Position numbers and translations under genes: made by a program. From Chrysomallon squamiferum (taxonomy: Eukaryota; Mollusca; Gastropoda; Neomphalida; Peltospiridae): 64,000 bases of DNA. This document shows positions 1 through 12,800 of this stretch, in pieces. Within the stretch, counting starts at the first letter, position 1. Every line of letters starts with the position of its first letter. Below the pieces are notes generated by a model that was not told the DNA's origin, searched no databases, and saw only the letters and a program-made list of their open reading frames with translations. The stretch covers positions 19,732,150 to 19,796,149 of the forward strand of contig CM022665.1 in the NCBI GenBank assembly GCA_012295275.1, given 5' to 3'.

Positions 1-2330
1 TCAGACAACATGTCTCAAGCAGGGCACCAATCAAAGAGATCTCGGTGAAAATGTAATCCAACTACTTCTAATCATCATGTGGGAGTTCAGTAAACACCTG
101 CGGCCTTTCTGAATTTACTTAGCGACTTTAATGCCCATTTTGAGTTTGTTAATCCCAGTGTTTCTTAATTTTATAAAATAACGGAACTTCCCCTAATTAT
201 ATAATACAGCTTCTAAATAGCCCGTGTACATCTGCATATGCTCTGTTTAATTTTTGTGTATTAACTGGGTAAACATTTAAGAACTGTAAAAATATGAATT
301 ATAAACATGATTATACATGATAGTTAAATATTACCATAATATAATAATATACTTACAATAAAATGTACCAGACATTCTACTTGAAATGGGCATATAAAAA
401 TAAGTGTTTTGTGAATGTTATATAATTCACTACATAGAATACAAAGTTATGATTAAAAACAAGCCTGGCCAAGAGGCACTAATGAGGTTCTATCACACAC
501 CCCTACCTAGCAAAGAATATTTGCCCTACTTTTAAATGTATGCAAATATTTGCATTTTCTTTTATTTTCTTGTATTTTCTTGAATATACATGTATATCAT
601 AACACAATTTACATCGAACATAGTTGTGGTTCAGTCTTTCTAGATGGGGAAACGGTACATCCATACTCCTTCAGGGTCAACAGGCCAGCCAGTAGTCTTC
701 TCTTTTCTCTCTCAATATGTTCATTCAGTCTCTGGTAGGCCTTCTTCATGGGTCTTGTCATTCCACCTGCTGCCATCTGAAGGATGGTCACTTCAGTGTA
801 GCTCTGCTGTGATGAACTTGTTCAAATGAGGCGTTGTCATCTTGGACAGCTTGATGTGTCATCCCTCCATGTTGGCCCATCCTTGGGTGTGGATCTAATC
901 TGATAGTGAATAAAAAATAACTTGAGTAATTTCCTCTTGATGGATTGTGGGTATCAGTCTGTGGTCTGACTTAACACCTTCAAGTCTCCAAGAAATGAGT
1001 AGAGAGAAATCTATAGCATCGTTGTGTTCATAGTTGTAAAGATTTAATGCCAGGTCATAATGAAATCTCTCGAGGTATTAATAGTAGATAGACAACTGAC
1101 TTTGCAACACTTCCAATGAACAGCATCTCTTTTACTACTCTTGATTGTGAACCTATGTCCCTGATACACTAAACTACACCCACCACGTGAATTCAGAATG
1201 AATTTCAAATTGACCTGTGCGTTTGCCAGCAGTGCATGATTTATGTATATATGCATCACTCACTTGGATAAACATGAATGTGAATGTGCTATCATGATAC
1301 AACTAGCTATGGTTACTCATTTGAACAGTTTTCATGCGAGTTGTGATCAAGATATAAGATTACATCAGGAGATTATAATCTGATTATAACTGCATCGTAT
1401 ACCCTAAGTTAGTGGAACAGACCATAACCTCCTGTGTAATGGACTGTTACCATTAATCTGTTCAGGCATCTGGCAAAGTCGGGGTAAACCATTGATAATA
1501 CTAAACTAATTAAACCTAGATGGTTACTTTCACTTTCTAACTAATCTTTTAATTATTAACATACGTTATCTTAGTTTTTAAACACAAGTATGTACCACAG
1601 AATAACACAAAAATATCCAACAGTAACCTATTTTCTGTCAATCAATATGTATGTTACATACAAAAAACATTTAAGCCATAATTACCGTTGCCTGAGTGGT
1701 CAGTTGTCTTGTGCAGACGACCTCAGACAACATGTCTCAAGCAGGGCACCAATCAAAGAGATCTCGTTGAAAATGTAATCCAACTACTTCTAATCATCAT
1801 GTGGGAGTTCAGTAAACACCTGCGGCCTTTCTGAATTTACTTAGCGACTTTAATGCCCATTTTGAGTTTGTTAATCCCAGTGTTTCTTAATTTTATAAAA
1901 TAACGGAACTTCCCCTAATTATATAATACAGCTTCTAAATAGCCCGTGTACATCTGCATATGCTCTGTTTAATTTTTGTGTATTAATTGGGTAAACATTT
2001 AAGAACTGTAAAAATATGAATTATAAACATGATTATACATGATAGTTAAATATTACCATAATATAATAATATACTTACAATAAAATGTACCAGACATTCT
2101 ACTTGAAATGGGCATATAAAAATAAGTGTTTTGTGAATGTTATATAATTCACTACATAGAATACAAAGTTATGATTAAAAACAAGCCTGGCAAAGAGGCA
2201 CTAATGAGGTTCTATCACACACCCCTACCTAGCAAAGAATATTTGCCCTACTTTTAAATGTACGCAAATATTTGCATTTTCTTTTATTTTCTTGTATTTT
2301 CTTGAATATACATGTATATCATAACACAAT

Positions 2331-2822
2331 TTACATCGAACATAGTTGTGGTTCAGTCTTTCTAGATGGGGAAACGGTACATCCATACTCCTTCAGGGTC
2401 AACAGGCCAGCCAGTAGTCTTCTCTTTTCTCTCTCAATATGTTCATTCAGTCTCTGGTAGGCCTTCTTCATGGGTCTTGTCATTCCACCTGCTGCCATCT
2501 GAAGGATGGTCACTTCAGTGTAGCTCTGCTGTGATGAACTTGTTCAAATGAGGCGTTGTCATCTTGGACAGCTTGATGTGTCATCCCTCCATGTTGGCCC
2601 ATCCTTGGGTGTGGATCTAATTGTACAGTGAAACAGGTAGTGTTTCACGGTTTCAAAGAGTCCACAGCTGTAGTTGGGTGATGTGAAGTTTTCACATTTG
2701 AATCTGATTGGTCGAGTAGCTGATTCTGAGTTTGGTAAGATTGTTGTTGTGTAGTTTGTTGGTAAGTGTGATATTAGGTATTTTGGTGAGTGGTTTAATG
2801 CCATTTTTATTATTAGTGACAA
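2331..2822 (-). pseudogene. Non-LTR retrotransposon (LINE) ORF2 C-terminal fragment inside satellite unit 2
   Basis: Reading the minus strand from 2822, a frame contains a Cys-His segment ending in SCGLFETVKHYLFHC, the pattern of the cysteine-histidine motif found C-terminal to the reverse transcriptase in many LINE ORF2 proteins. The same frame continues, interrupted by two TGA codons, to 2331 through a basic, helix-prone tail (KKAYQRLNEHIEREKRRLL). There is no reverse-transcriptase core in the window copy, so this is only the 3' end of an element. In the other satellite units only the part below the internal block boundary (for example 609 to ~898) is present. It is a dead fragment carried by the satellite, not a functional gene. 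Confidence 0.6.
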
Positions 2823-3400
2823 CTTTTGTGTTGTTATGTGATACAGCTTAAACTACTAAATGACTATTCTCTATCCATTAGAGAACAAGAACTCAATATG
2901 GATAATTGTTTTATATATGTGTATATATATTACATAAACTAACCCTCAAGGGTAAGATATAGTTAAATCGTATGATTCAAACAATACGCTATAAAACCTA
3001 ACAGCATTGATATGGAGTGACTCCACTTTGATGGATGCTATTGTTCTTATATAGAAATCACTGATGTGCACTAATCCCTAGTACAATATGCATGATTATG
3101 GTATAGTCTAATTCAATAAGTAACTTGAAAAAATCATTCAATCATTCATGTTCATTTTATTGCATTTGGCAATAATTCGTCATTCATGATATCCATTATT
3201 TACCTTCAGATTATTGCATGTAACAATAATTTGTCAATCGTAACATTCATTTGTATACATAAATTCAAATTCATATGTAAATTATAATTGTTCAATATTA
3301 TACATATTGGTCATTAAATTGCATATGGCAATAATTCATCATTCTTATAAATTAGTTTAGTCATTCATAACTTTTGCTGAGCAAGGTCCAACTGCAGCAT
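2621..3400. repeat. Alternative internal block of satellite unit 2
   Basis: Unit 2 departs from the other units right after 'gggtgtggatctaa' at 2620 and rejoins them at about 3400 ('cattgataat'). The replaced block is ~780 bp, against ~590-600 bp in units 1 (899-1490), 3 (~4531-5135) and 4 (~6251-6842). It contains the coding part of the LINE fragment and, around 3130-3350, three diverged copies of a short motif 'gcaataattcatcattc'. The shared flanks are nearly identical, so the array is a mosaic of two unit forms. Confidence 0.85.
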
Positions 3401-6400
3401 TCATTGATAATATAAACTAATTAAGCCTTGATGGTTACTTTCACTTTCTAACTAATCTTTTAGTTATTAACATACGTTACCTTAGTTTTTAAACACAAGT
3501 ATGTACCACAGAATAACACAAAAATATCCAACAGTAACCTGTTTTCTGTCAATCAATATGTATGTTACATACAAAAAACATTTAAGCCATAATTACCGTT
3601 GCCTGAGTGGTCAGTTGTCTTGTGCAGACGACCTCAGACAACATGTCTCAAGCAGGGCAGCGATCAAAGAGATCTCGTTGAAAATGTAATCCAACTACTT
3701 CTAATCATCATGTGGGAGTTCAGTAAACACCTGCGGCCTTTCTGAATTTACTTAGCGACTTTAATGCCCATTTTGAGTTTGTTAATCCCAGTGTTTCTTA
3801 ATTTTATAAAATAACGGAACTTCCCCTAATTATATAATACAGCTTCTAAATAGCCCATGTACATCTGCATATGCTCTGTTTAATTTTTGTGTATTAATTG
3901 GGTAAACATTTAAGAACTGTAAAAATATGAATTATAAACATGATTATACATGATAGTTAAATATTACCATAATATAATAATATACTTACAATAAAATGTA
4001 CCAGACATTCTACTTGAAATGGGCATATAAAAATAAGTGTTTTGTGAATGTTATATAATTCACTACATAGAATACAAAGTTATGATTAAAAACAAGCCTG
4101 GCAAAGAGGCACTAATGAGGTTCTATCACACACCCCTACCTAGCAAATAATATTTGCCCTACTTTTAAATGTACGCAAATATTTGCATTTTCTTTTATTT
4201 TCTTGTATTTTCTTGAATATACATGTATATCATAACACAATTTACATCGAACATAGTTGTGGTTCAGTCTTTCTAGATGGGGAAACGGTACATCCATACT
4301 CCTTCAGGGTCAACAGGCCAGCCAGTAGTCTTCTCTTTTCTCTCTCAATATGTTCATTCAGTCTCTGGTAGGCCTTCTTCATGGGACTTGTCATTCCACC
4401 TGCTGCCATCTGAAGGATGGTCACTTCAGTGTAGCTCTGCTGTGATGAACTTGTTCAAATGAGGCGTTGTCATCTTGGACAGCTTGATGTGTCATCCCTC
4501 CATGTTGGCCCATCCTTGGGTGTGGATCTAATCTGATAGTGAATAAAAAAATAACTTGAGTAATTTCCTCTTGATGGATTGTGGGTATCAGTCTGTGGTC
4601 TGACTTAACACCTTCAAGTCTCCAAGAAATGAGTAGAGAGAAATCTATAGCATCGTTTGTGTTCATAGTTGTAAACTTTTTTTGTTAGGTCATAATGAAA
4701 CTCTAAAGGTATTAATAGTAGATAGACAACTGACTTTGCAACACTTCCAATGAGCAGCATCTCTTTTACTACTCTTGATTGTGAACCTATGTCCCTGATA
4801 CACTAAACTACACCCACCACGTGAATTCAGAATGAATTTCAAATTGACCTGTGCGTTTGCCAGCAGTGCATGATTTATGTATATATGCATCACTCACTTG
4901 GATAAACATGAATGTGAATGTGCTATCATGATACAACTAGCTATGGTTACTCATTTGAACATTTTTTCATGCGAGTTGTGATCAAGATATAAGATTACAT
5001 CAGGAGATTATAATCTGATTATAACTGCATCATAAATCAAACCCTAAGTTAGTGGAACAGACCATAACCTCCTGTGTAATGGACTGTTACCATTAATCTG
5101 TTCAGGCATCTGGCAAAGTCGGGGTAAACCATTCATTGATAATACTAAACTAATTAAACCTAGATGGTTACTTTCACTTTCTAACTAATCTTTTAATTAT
5201 TAACATACATTATCTTAGTTTTTAAACACAAGTATGTACCACAGAATAACACAAAAATATCCAACAGTAAGCTATTTTCTGTCAATCAATATGTATGTTA
5301 CATACAAAAAACATTTAAGCCATAATTACCGTTGCCTGAGTGGTCAGTTGTCTTGTGCAGACGACCTCAGACAACATGTCTCAAGCAGGGCACCGATCAA
5401 AGAGATCTCGTTGAAAATGTAATCCAACTACTTCTAATCATCATGTGGGAGTTCAGTAAACACCTGCGGCCTTTCTGAATTTACTTAGCAACTTTAATGC
5501 CCATTTTGAGTTTGTTAATCCCAGTGTTTCTTAATTTTATAAAATAACGGAACTTCCCCTAATTATATAATACAGCTTCTAAATAGCCCGTGTACATCTG
5601 CATATGCTCTGTTTAATTTTTGTGTATTAATTGGGTAAACATTTAAGAACTGTAAAAATATGAATTATAAACATGATTATACATGATAGTTAAATATTAC
5701 CATAATATAATAATATAGTACCAGACATTCTACTTGAAATGGGCATATAAAAATTAGTGTTTTGTGAATGTTATATAATTCACTACATAGAATACAAAGT
5801 TATGATTAAAAACAAGCCTGGCAAAGAGGCACTAATGAGGTTCTATCACACACCCCTACCTAGCAAAGAATATTTGCCCTACTTTTAAATGTATGCAAAT
5901 ATTTGCATTTTCTTTTATTTTCTTGTATTTTCTTGAATATACATGTATATCATAACACAATTTACATCGAACATAGTTGTGGTTCAGTCTTTCTAGATGG
6001 GGAAACGGTACATCCATACTCCTTCAGGGTCAACAGGCCAGCCAGTAGTCTTCTCTTTTCTCTCTCAATATGTTCATTCAGTCTCTGGTAGGCCTTCTTC
6101 ATGGGTCTTGTCATTCCACCTGCTGCCATCTGAAGGATGGTCACTTCAGTGTAGCTCTGCTGTGATGAACTTGTTCAAATGAGGCGTTGTCATCTTGGAC
6201 AGCTTGATGTGTCATCCCTCCATGTTGGCCCATCCTTGGGTGTGGATCTAATCTGATAGTGAATAAAAAATAACTTGAGTAATTTCCTCTTGATGGATTG
6301 TGGGTATCAGTCTGTGGTCTGACTTAACACCTTCAAGTCTCCAAGAAATGAGTAGAGAGAAATCTATAGCATCGTTGTGTTCATAGTTGTAAAGATTTCG

Positions 6401-7840
6401 CTAGGTCATAATGAAATCTCTCGAGGTATTAATAGTAGATAGACAACTGACTTTGCAACACTTCCAATGAGCAGCATCTCTTTTACTACTCTTGATTGTG
6501 AACCTATGTCCCTGATACACTAAACTACACCCACCACGTGAATTCAGAATGAATTTCAAATTGACCTGTGCGTTTGCCAGCAGTGCATGATTTATGTATA
6601 TATGCATCACTCACTTGGATAAACATGAATGTGAATGTGCTATCATGATACAACTAGCTATGGTTACTCATTTGAACAGTTTTCATGCGAGTTGTGATCA
6701 AGATATAAGATTACATCAGGAGATTATAATCTGATTATAACTGCATCGTATACCCTAAGTTAGTGGAACAGACCATAACCTCCTGTGTAATGGACTGTTA
6801 CCATTAATCTGTTCAGGCATCTGGCAAAGTCGGGGTAAACCATTGATAATACTAAACTAATTAAACCTAGATGGTTACTTTCACTTTCTAACTAATCTTT
6901 TAATTATTAACATACGTTATCTTAGTTTTTAAACACAAGTATGTACCACAGAATAACACAAAAATATCCAACAGTAAGCTATTTTCTGTCAATCAATATG
7001 TATGTTACATACAAAAAACATTTAAGCCATAATTACCGTTGCCTGAGTGGTCAGTTGTCTTGTGCAGACGACCTCAGACAACATGTCTCAAGCAGGGCAG
7101 CGATCAAAGAGATCTCGTTGAAAATGTAATCCAACTACTTCTAATCATCATGTGGGAGTTCAGTAAACACCTGCGGCCTTTCTGAATTTACTTAGCAACT
7201 TTAATGCCCATTTTGAGTTTGTTAATCCCAGTGTTTCTTAATTTTATAAAATAACGGAACTTCCCCTAATTATATAATACAGCTTCTAAATAGCCCGTGT
7301 ACATCTGCATATGCTCTGTTTAATTTTTGTGTATTAATTGGGTAAACATTTAAGAACTGTAAAAATATGAATTATAAACATGATTATACATGATAGTTAA
7401 ATATTACCATAATATAATAATATACTTACAATAAAATGTACCAGACATTCTACTTGAAATGGGCATATAAAAATAAGTGTTTTGTGAATGTTATATAATT
7501 CACTACATAGAATACAAAGTTATGATTAAAAACAAGCCTGGCAAAGAGGCACTAATGAGGTTCTATCACACATCCCTACCTAGCAAAGAATATTTGCCCT
7601 ACTTTTAAATGTACGCAAATATTTGCATTTTCTTTTATTTTCTTGTATTTTCTTGAATATACATCTATATCATAACACAATTTACATCAAATTAGTATAA
7701 CGAACATAATTTTATATCACATCAACACACTGGTATGAAAGAATCTATCATATAATCTTGCAACAACATGAAAATATTTATATACATGAACATAATACAT
7801 ACATTTGTATGTAAAAAAACAGTTCTGTATCACACGAATA

Positions 7841-8100
7841 CATATGATTGGTAAGATATGTTTCTATCTTGCAATAATATGAACATAATACATGCGTTAT
7901 ATATATATATATATATAATCTGTATATAAAGCAATTGACTATAGAGGTTATAATTACTTTAATCAGATCCAGGAGTGCTACTCATTCGAATGATTTTGAC
8001 GAAAATGGTTTTGAAGAATTTTCACTGTTGGCTTAGCCTGATTTATTATGTATTGTGTTCATGTTATTACAAGATAGAAACTATCATACCAATCATATCA
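7841..8100. repeat. Imperfect inverted repeat, ~50 bp arms
   Basis: The left arm at 7841-7890 (catatgattggtaagatatg...) is the near reverse complement of 8051-8100 (...ctatcataccaatcatatca). A further degenerate direct copy of the left arm lies around 7730-7790. The spacer holds a (TA)n run at about 7898-7917. A small non-autonomous inverted-repeat element or MITE would fit; no flanking target-site duplication could be defined by eye. Confidence 0.5.
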
Positions 8101-8479
8101 TATATATTCATGTGGGCTGAGTGTCTGGCATTCCTGAAAAGATAGTTAATGTTTTACCATTTTAAATTGTATGCCAATTTTAAGAATGATGAAGTGAGTA
8201 AAGTATTATAGTAGTGTTTACTTCCTTTAACTGTTACATTTAACTTTCTAGTATTACATGGCAATATGGAGCAGATATTATACCTGTGCCACAGTGAACA
8301 GGAACAAGGTTACCACATATGACAAGCTGGGCAGAGCCAAAGTCCTTTGTTAGTTTGTAACTGTTTGAGTTTGTTTACATACAGAGTATGGTGGATAAAT
8401 AATTTAATGGTTTTGTAATTAAATCTTACATCTGGCTCTGCAATCTGCAAACTGATGAGTGGAGAGATTCTGGTCAGTT

Positions 8480-9790
8480 ATCAGCATGTCAACAGGCTTA
8501 TGTCATGGGTATTTAGAGTATGTTTTGTTGATAAGTTTGCTTCGTCGTGGTTTGTTTTTTCAATAGCTGATCTGATTTTTACTACCCGGAAACAGTTTAG
8601 TGACTGATCGGATTTTTGATCTCTGCAGAGACAAGCTTGGTCCCAAGGCAGATGCGAAATATCACAACTTACTGGTTCCTTGTCACTTATTACTACTGGG
8701 ACAAAAAGATTTAGCCCCAGCAAATAACTTGGAATGGCTACAACCTGTAGATGGTTGACTCAGTCTGGCTGGTCCATCTCTTATCAACTGACCCAGAACT
8801 TGACTTGTGCTTAAAATTTGAACCATTTGTCCTACCACCCCTATCTATTGAAAGTCGATTACCAGGTGACTACAAAGCTTGATCACAATGGATTAAAGAG
8901 TAGTGATTGGTTGTGGCTGCCAATTGGTCACCATTACAGATCTCTTGGTCCTCTAAATGAACTAGCATAGGCACAGGTAATGATTGTTTAAATTCTTCTA
9001 AAATCATTAACTCTTAACTTTCAAACTTATCACCAACATTCTGGGCTCTTAACCACATAAACCTGCCTTTTTTGCTAGAAAGGCACATTAAGTTTCGGAC
9101 TCAGATTTTAAGTTTCTAAACTGCTGTCTATATGCTTCACTGGTGAACTGATACTCTTAACACTGCCTCTTTTAATTTTTGATAATCCTTAGAATGCTTG
9201 TCACTTAAAGAATTATATATGTCATTGGCCTTCCCTGTTAATCTAAGTTGAGCTAATAATGATCATTTGTCTTCAGGCCAGTCTAATTGCCTCTCTTCCT
9301 TATCTTCTTCAAACATGGGTACCGACCGATATACTTCAGTTTTGAAACTACTTGCGCCTGAGTCTGTTTAAGCTACTTTCGCTAGACTCCATTTTATGTT
9401 CAAACTCGGTTTTTCTTCCCTTTGCATTTGTTTTTCTTCCAACTGTAATTTCTTTAATTCTATTTTCTGATTTATAGCCAAACTAGCACTGTAATACAGT
9501 CCTCCCCCAGAAATTTCTTCCCTAATTTCACCATCTCCACTTTCCATCTTTCTCACCTTCCATTTCACTCTTCAATATGATCTCCAAATAATTTGTCTAT
9601 TATCTTGCGTCTGATCTCAGCTACTGTTTCAGACCCCTCAATTGAAATATTCCTTTCTTCTGCTAACACTAATAATTCTACCCACTTGCTACACTTAATT
9701 TGTGCAATAGTAACTTGATCCAGCAAACCTTGTCCGTTGTTGTAGGTATAATCAATGGCTCTGGATAAGGGCCAACAGTGTTCTGCCACT
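8480..9790 (-). pseudogene. Broken Ty3/gypsy-like gag and possibly pol remnant
   Basis: On the minus strand, three overlapping frames between 9790 and ~9100 read as a decayed retrotransposon Gag. The N-terminal part has KWVELLVLAEERNISIEGS (a short SAP-like helix pair common in such Gags). Then comes a charged coiled-coil with IELKKLQLEEKQMQREEK, then a capsid-like stretch with W..(D), LLAQLRLTGKANDIYNSL and DYQKLKEAV near 9170-9290. That order matches Ty3/gypsy Gag. In-frame stops and at least two frameshifts break it. Further along, 8480-8723 includes DQKSDQSLN, faintly like the linker before an integrase, but this is weak. No LTRs or primer-binding site were identified. Confidence 0.55.
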
Positions 9791-9899
9791 CGTCTGGTAG
9801 TATCAACTCAGAGAGGTGCTGTGGTACTGGAGGAGTCTTGCATTGGTTGTGTAAACTGCGCTTGGTGATCTCGAGTGGTAGATGTGCCTGCACCTTTGT

Positions 9900-12800
9900 C
9901 CGAGCTCGGTTGTGACTTGAGCAAAGATCTGTGATCCAGTGAGTTTACAGCGTGGTTATGCACAGCATTGCGATACTTGGCATATGAGACAACCTATAAA
10001 GACATAATATAACACTAATTAATACCAGAATATGAATTCGGAAATATTGATATTCAAACCTTAAACCCCTCCTATAATTTTTACTGTGATCTGAAGAAAT
10101 ATACAAGATTTTCCTGCCCATCCAATTCAAAAGCATTCATTAACGCATCATTGCATTTCAGAAATATAAAATATAAGTAAAATCATCTACAGTGTATGCA
10201 CCCTTAAACATAGACTGACTTTCTTGGAGCACTTTCACTAAATCTTCATCTTCCTAGTAGCTAACTTGGTATACAACTGCCTTAGTGACCCCTATAATGG
10301 TTACAAGTCTTGAGTTATCTTGTTTCTAAAGTAATAACTACTTTGGTGGTTTCAGTTGCAAATCAAGCTCCATTGTATCATAGTAAGTTTTCATTGGCCA
10401 TAATTCAACGACTGGATATCATTTTCTTTCTGCTGTTAGATATTTGCTATTTTTCTGAAGTGGGCAAGAATGTCTGATCTGAGTTTAAGCAGTCATTTCC
10501 ATTACACAGTATGTCCTGCTCAGATTTATATCACTTTTTATGATCATTTTTCAAAAATATATACTTTGATATATACTGTATCAGTGAATTGTGGAATTCT
10601 ACTCAAAGTGTCACAGGACTCACACCTTTGAACAGCTTGGTTTTATTAAGGCTTCTAGGGTAACAAGGTGCTTTAATGGCCACCTAACAAGGAATAAATA
10701 TACTAAATTGATAGACTTACTGATTTATATAGATTGCTGTCTTATCCACTAGAGAAATAAACACAACACTATTTAAGGTTCACATTAATTATTTAATTGA
10801 TATACAGGTGACTTGATAATACATTATACAATCATAAAACATACATTTAAGTAATTTTGATTAATGATATATGAGTAAGGTCATATGGGGAACCAAGACA
10901 AAATAATAATCTGCGCGGAGGTCAGATTAAACAAATAAAATTTTAGGTATAGTAAATGTTACTGACACAGGTTAATTGCACATTATACCCTATCAAAACA
11001 AGAACACACAATTGCTTACCATAGTCGTCTGTAAAGACAAATTCATTCAAAAACATTGGTTTCCCCACCTGACTGAACTCTCATCTTGACGTTTCCTTCA
11101 CTCTTCCTTACTTCGCTCTCACCGCTTAATTGCCAAATGGCAGCCTTTTTTAACGACGCCATGGAGTTGAAAAATTAGCAGAAACAATAAAAAGAGCGGA
11201 TGTGATCATCTGTACAAGTTTTAAAACTTTTTTCTAAGTTTTTGCTGTAATAATCTTCTGTTTTAACTTGCTGTTCCTAACATTCCGTGTATCCACACTT
11301 TCATTTCTTTAGCTTGTTTCTTTAATATTGTTCTACAGTAACTTGCTGTTCTGGGAATTCAGGATAACTGCCCCATTATGTTTGCTCAGAACTGAAAGTT
11401 GTTAGGTAAAACTTTACTTTCACTACAAAGTCTTCTAATTACTTCTTTGTGTTACTGTTAAAGTTTTTCAGCAACACGATTCTTTAAGTTTAAATTATTT
11501 TCCTTCCACCTGTCTGTTAGTAAACCAATGGGTCCCAGCAAAGTTCTGTCACTTTAGGATTGTTTAAGAATTTTCTTCAAAAGTCTGTTAATAAAAAAAT
11601 CAAGTTTCTTCAAAAATTCTCTTAGCTTTTCTTACTGAAAGACAAGTTACAGTATCCTTTTCTGTATAAACAGTTCTCTGAAGGAACAATAAGGAAAACT
11701 CAAAATTACTGGACATTTTTAGTTCCAAACAGCAGTCTAAAAAATTTAGTGTCATCAACGTTTATGTATACACACACACACAAGCTAGGAAAAAAGAAAG
11801 AGAAAAATGTGGAATAGCATTAAAAATTAAAACTTAGAAAAATAATGTCTAAAAATCTTAGCATCATTAATTTATTAAAATACACACACAATAAAAAAAA
11901 AAAAAAAAAAAAAAAAAATTCTTTCTGCACACAGTTAATCACTCTTAACAAATATTAAATATTTTCTTCTTCTTTTTATTATTATTGTTATTTTCTTTTG
12001 TTAGAAAAGTAAAATTAGCTTTTTCTTTTGTTTTGTTGTTTACTGCATTAGTAATCACGACATTCAGATTTAATTTTTCAATGTCTTCTCCATTACTGGA
12101 AGTCTAGCTTGGATCTATTAAAATCAATGTCACTTACACCAATTTTAATAAAACAGTTTTTTGAAAACTTTGATGAATTCATAAGTGTGATTTGTATTTC
12201 ATCATTATCATTTACAAATTGTTCTATATTAGTGTACCTTATGAATATTTTATCTCTTTCTAAATTGCATTTGTTTTTAGTTCAATAAATAAATAATCTT
12301 AGTAAATTTGATTGGTTTATGTAACATTTTTTTTTAGAAACTATTATGATATACAATTAAAAGAAAATTATCGGTATTTTGCTTTTTTAATTTTGTGTAC
12401 TTGAAAAATCATCAGATGTATTACTTCTTTCAGCATTTTTATTTTTACTATGAAAATAAAGCTATGCACTACTGAATGTAAATGGTTTATTGTTAATTAT
12501 CTTTGGATAACTTGCATTTTGTGATAAATTACTCATTTTTAATGTTTTTGTAACCAGTAAGCATTGAGAATGTATGATTTTATTGATACATTACATTTTG
12601 TGATATATTGATCATTTTTAATTTACTCTTTTTATTGTATTGCCCATAATACATTTTACATTGTTTGCTACAACAGGCAACTGAACAATTTTAATAATTT
12701 TAATAATTTATATTTTAAATTTGTACCTTTCTAAAACAATAATTATGCCAAATAAGTTTTATATTGTTTCAAACCTGTATTATACACAGTACATATAGAT

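Larger units (their letters stand above)
1..7688. repeat. Tandem satellite, ~1.7 kb unit, four full copies plus a truncated fifth
   Basis: Using the start 'tcagacaacatgtctcaagc' as register, units begin at 1, 1723, 3634, 5367 and 7074, giving lengths of 1722, 1911, 1733 and 1707 bp; the last copy breaks off near 7688, just after 'cacaatttacatc'. Copies are nearly identical base for base outside one internal block, so the array is young or recently homogenised. It probably continues to the left of the window. The short open frames in it recur only because the DNA recurs; none looks like a host gene. The unit carries a LINE 3' fragment on the minus strand (described separately). In copy 3634-5366 small indels distinguish it; copy 5367-7073 lacks ~11 bases after 5715. 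Confidence 0.95.

Noticed and set aside
1685-1750. tRNA-like A-box 'gcctgagtggtcagttg' in each satellite unit
   Set aside because: Resembles a tRNA-Leu/Ser A box, but no B box or cloverleaf could be found downstream; kept only as a curiosity.
550-7129. Recurrent 60-62 codon frames on both strands in 1-7.7 kb
   Set aside because: They recur only because the satellite unit recurs; overlapping frames on both strands cannot all be genes, and none but the LINE fragment has a recognisable motif.
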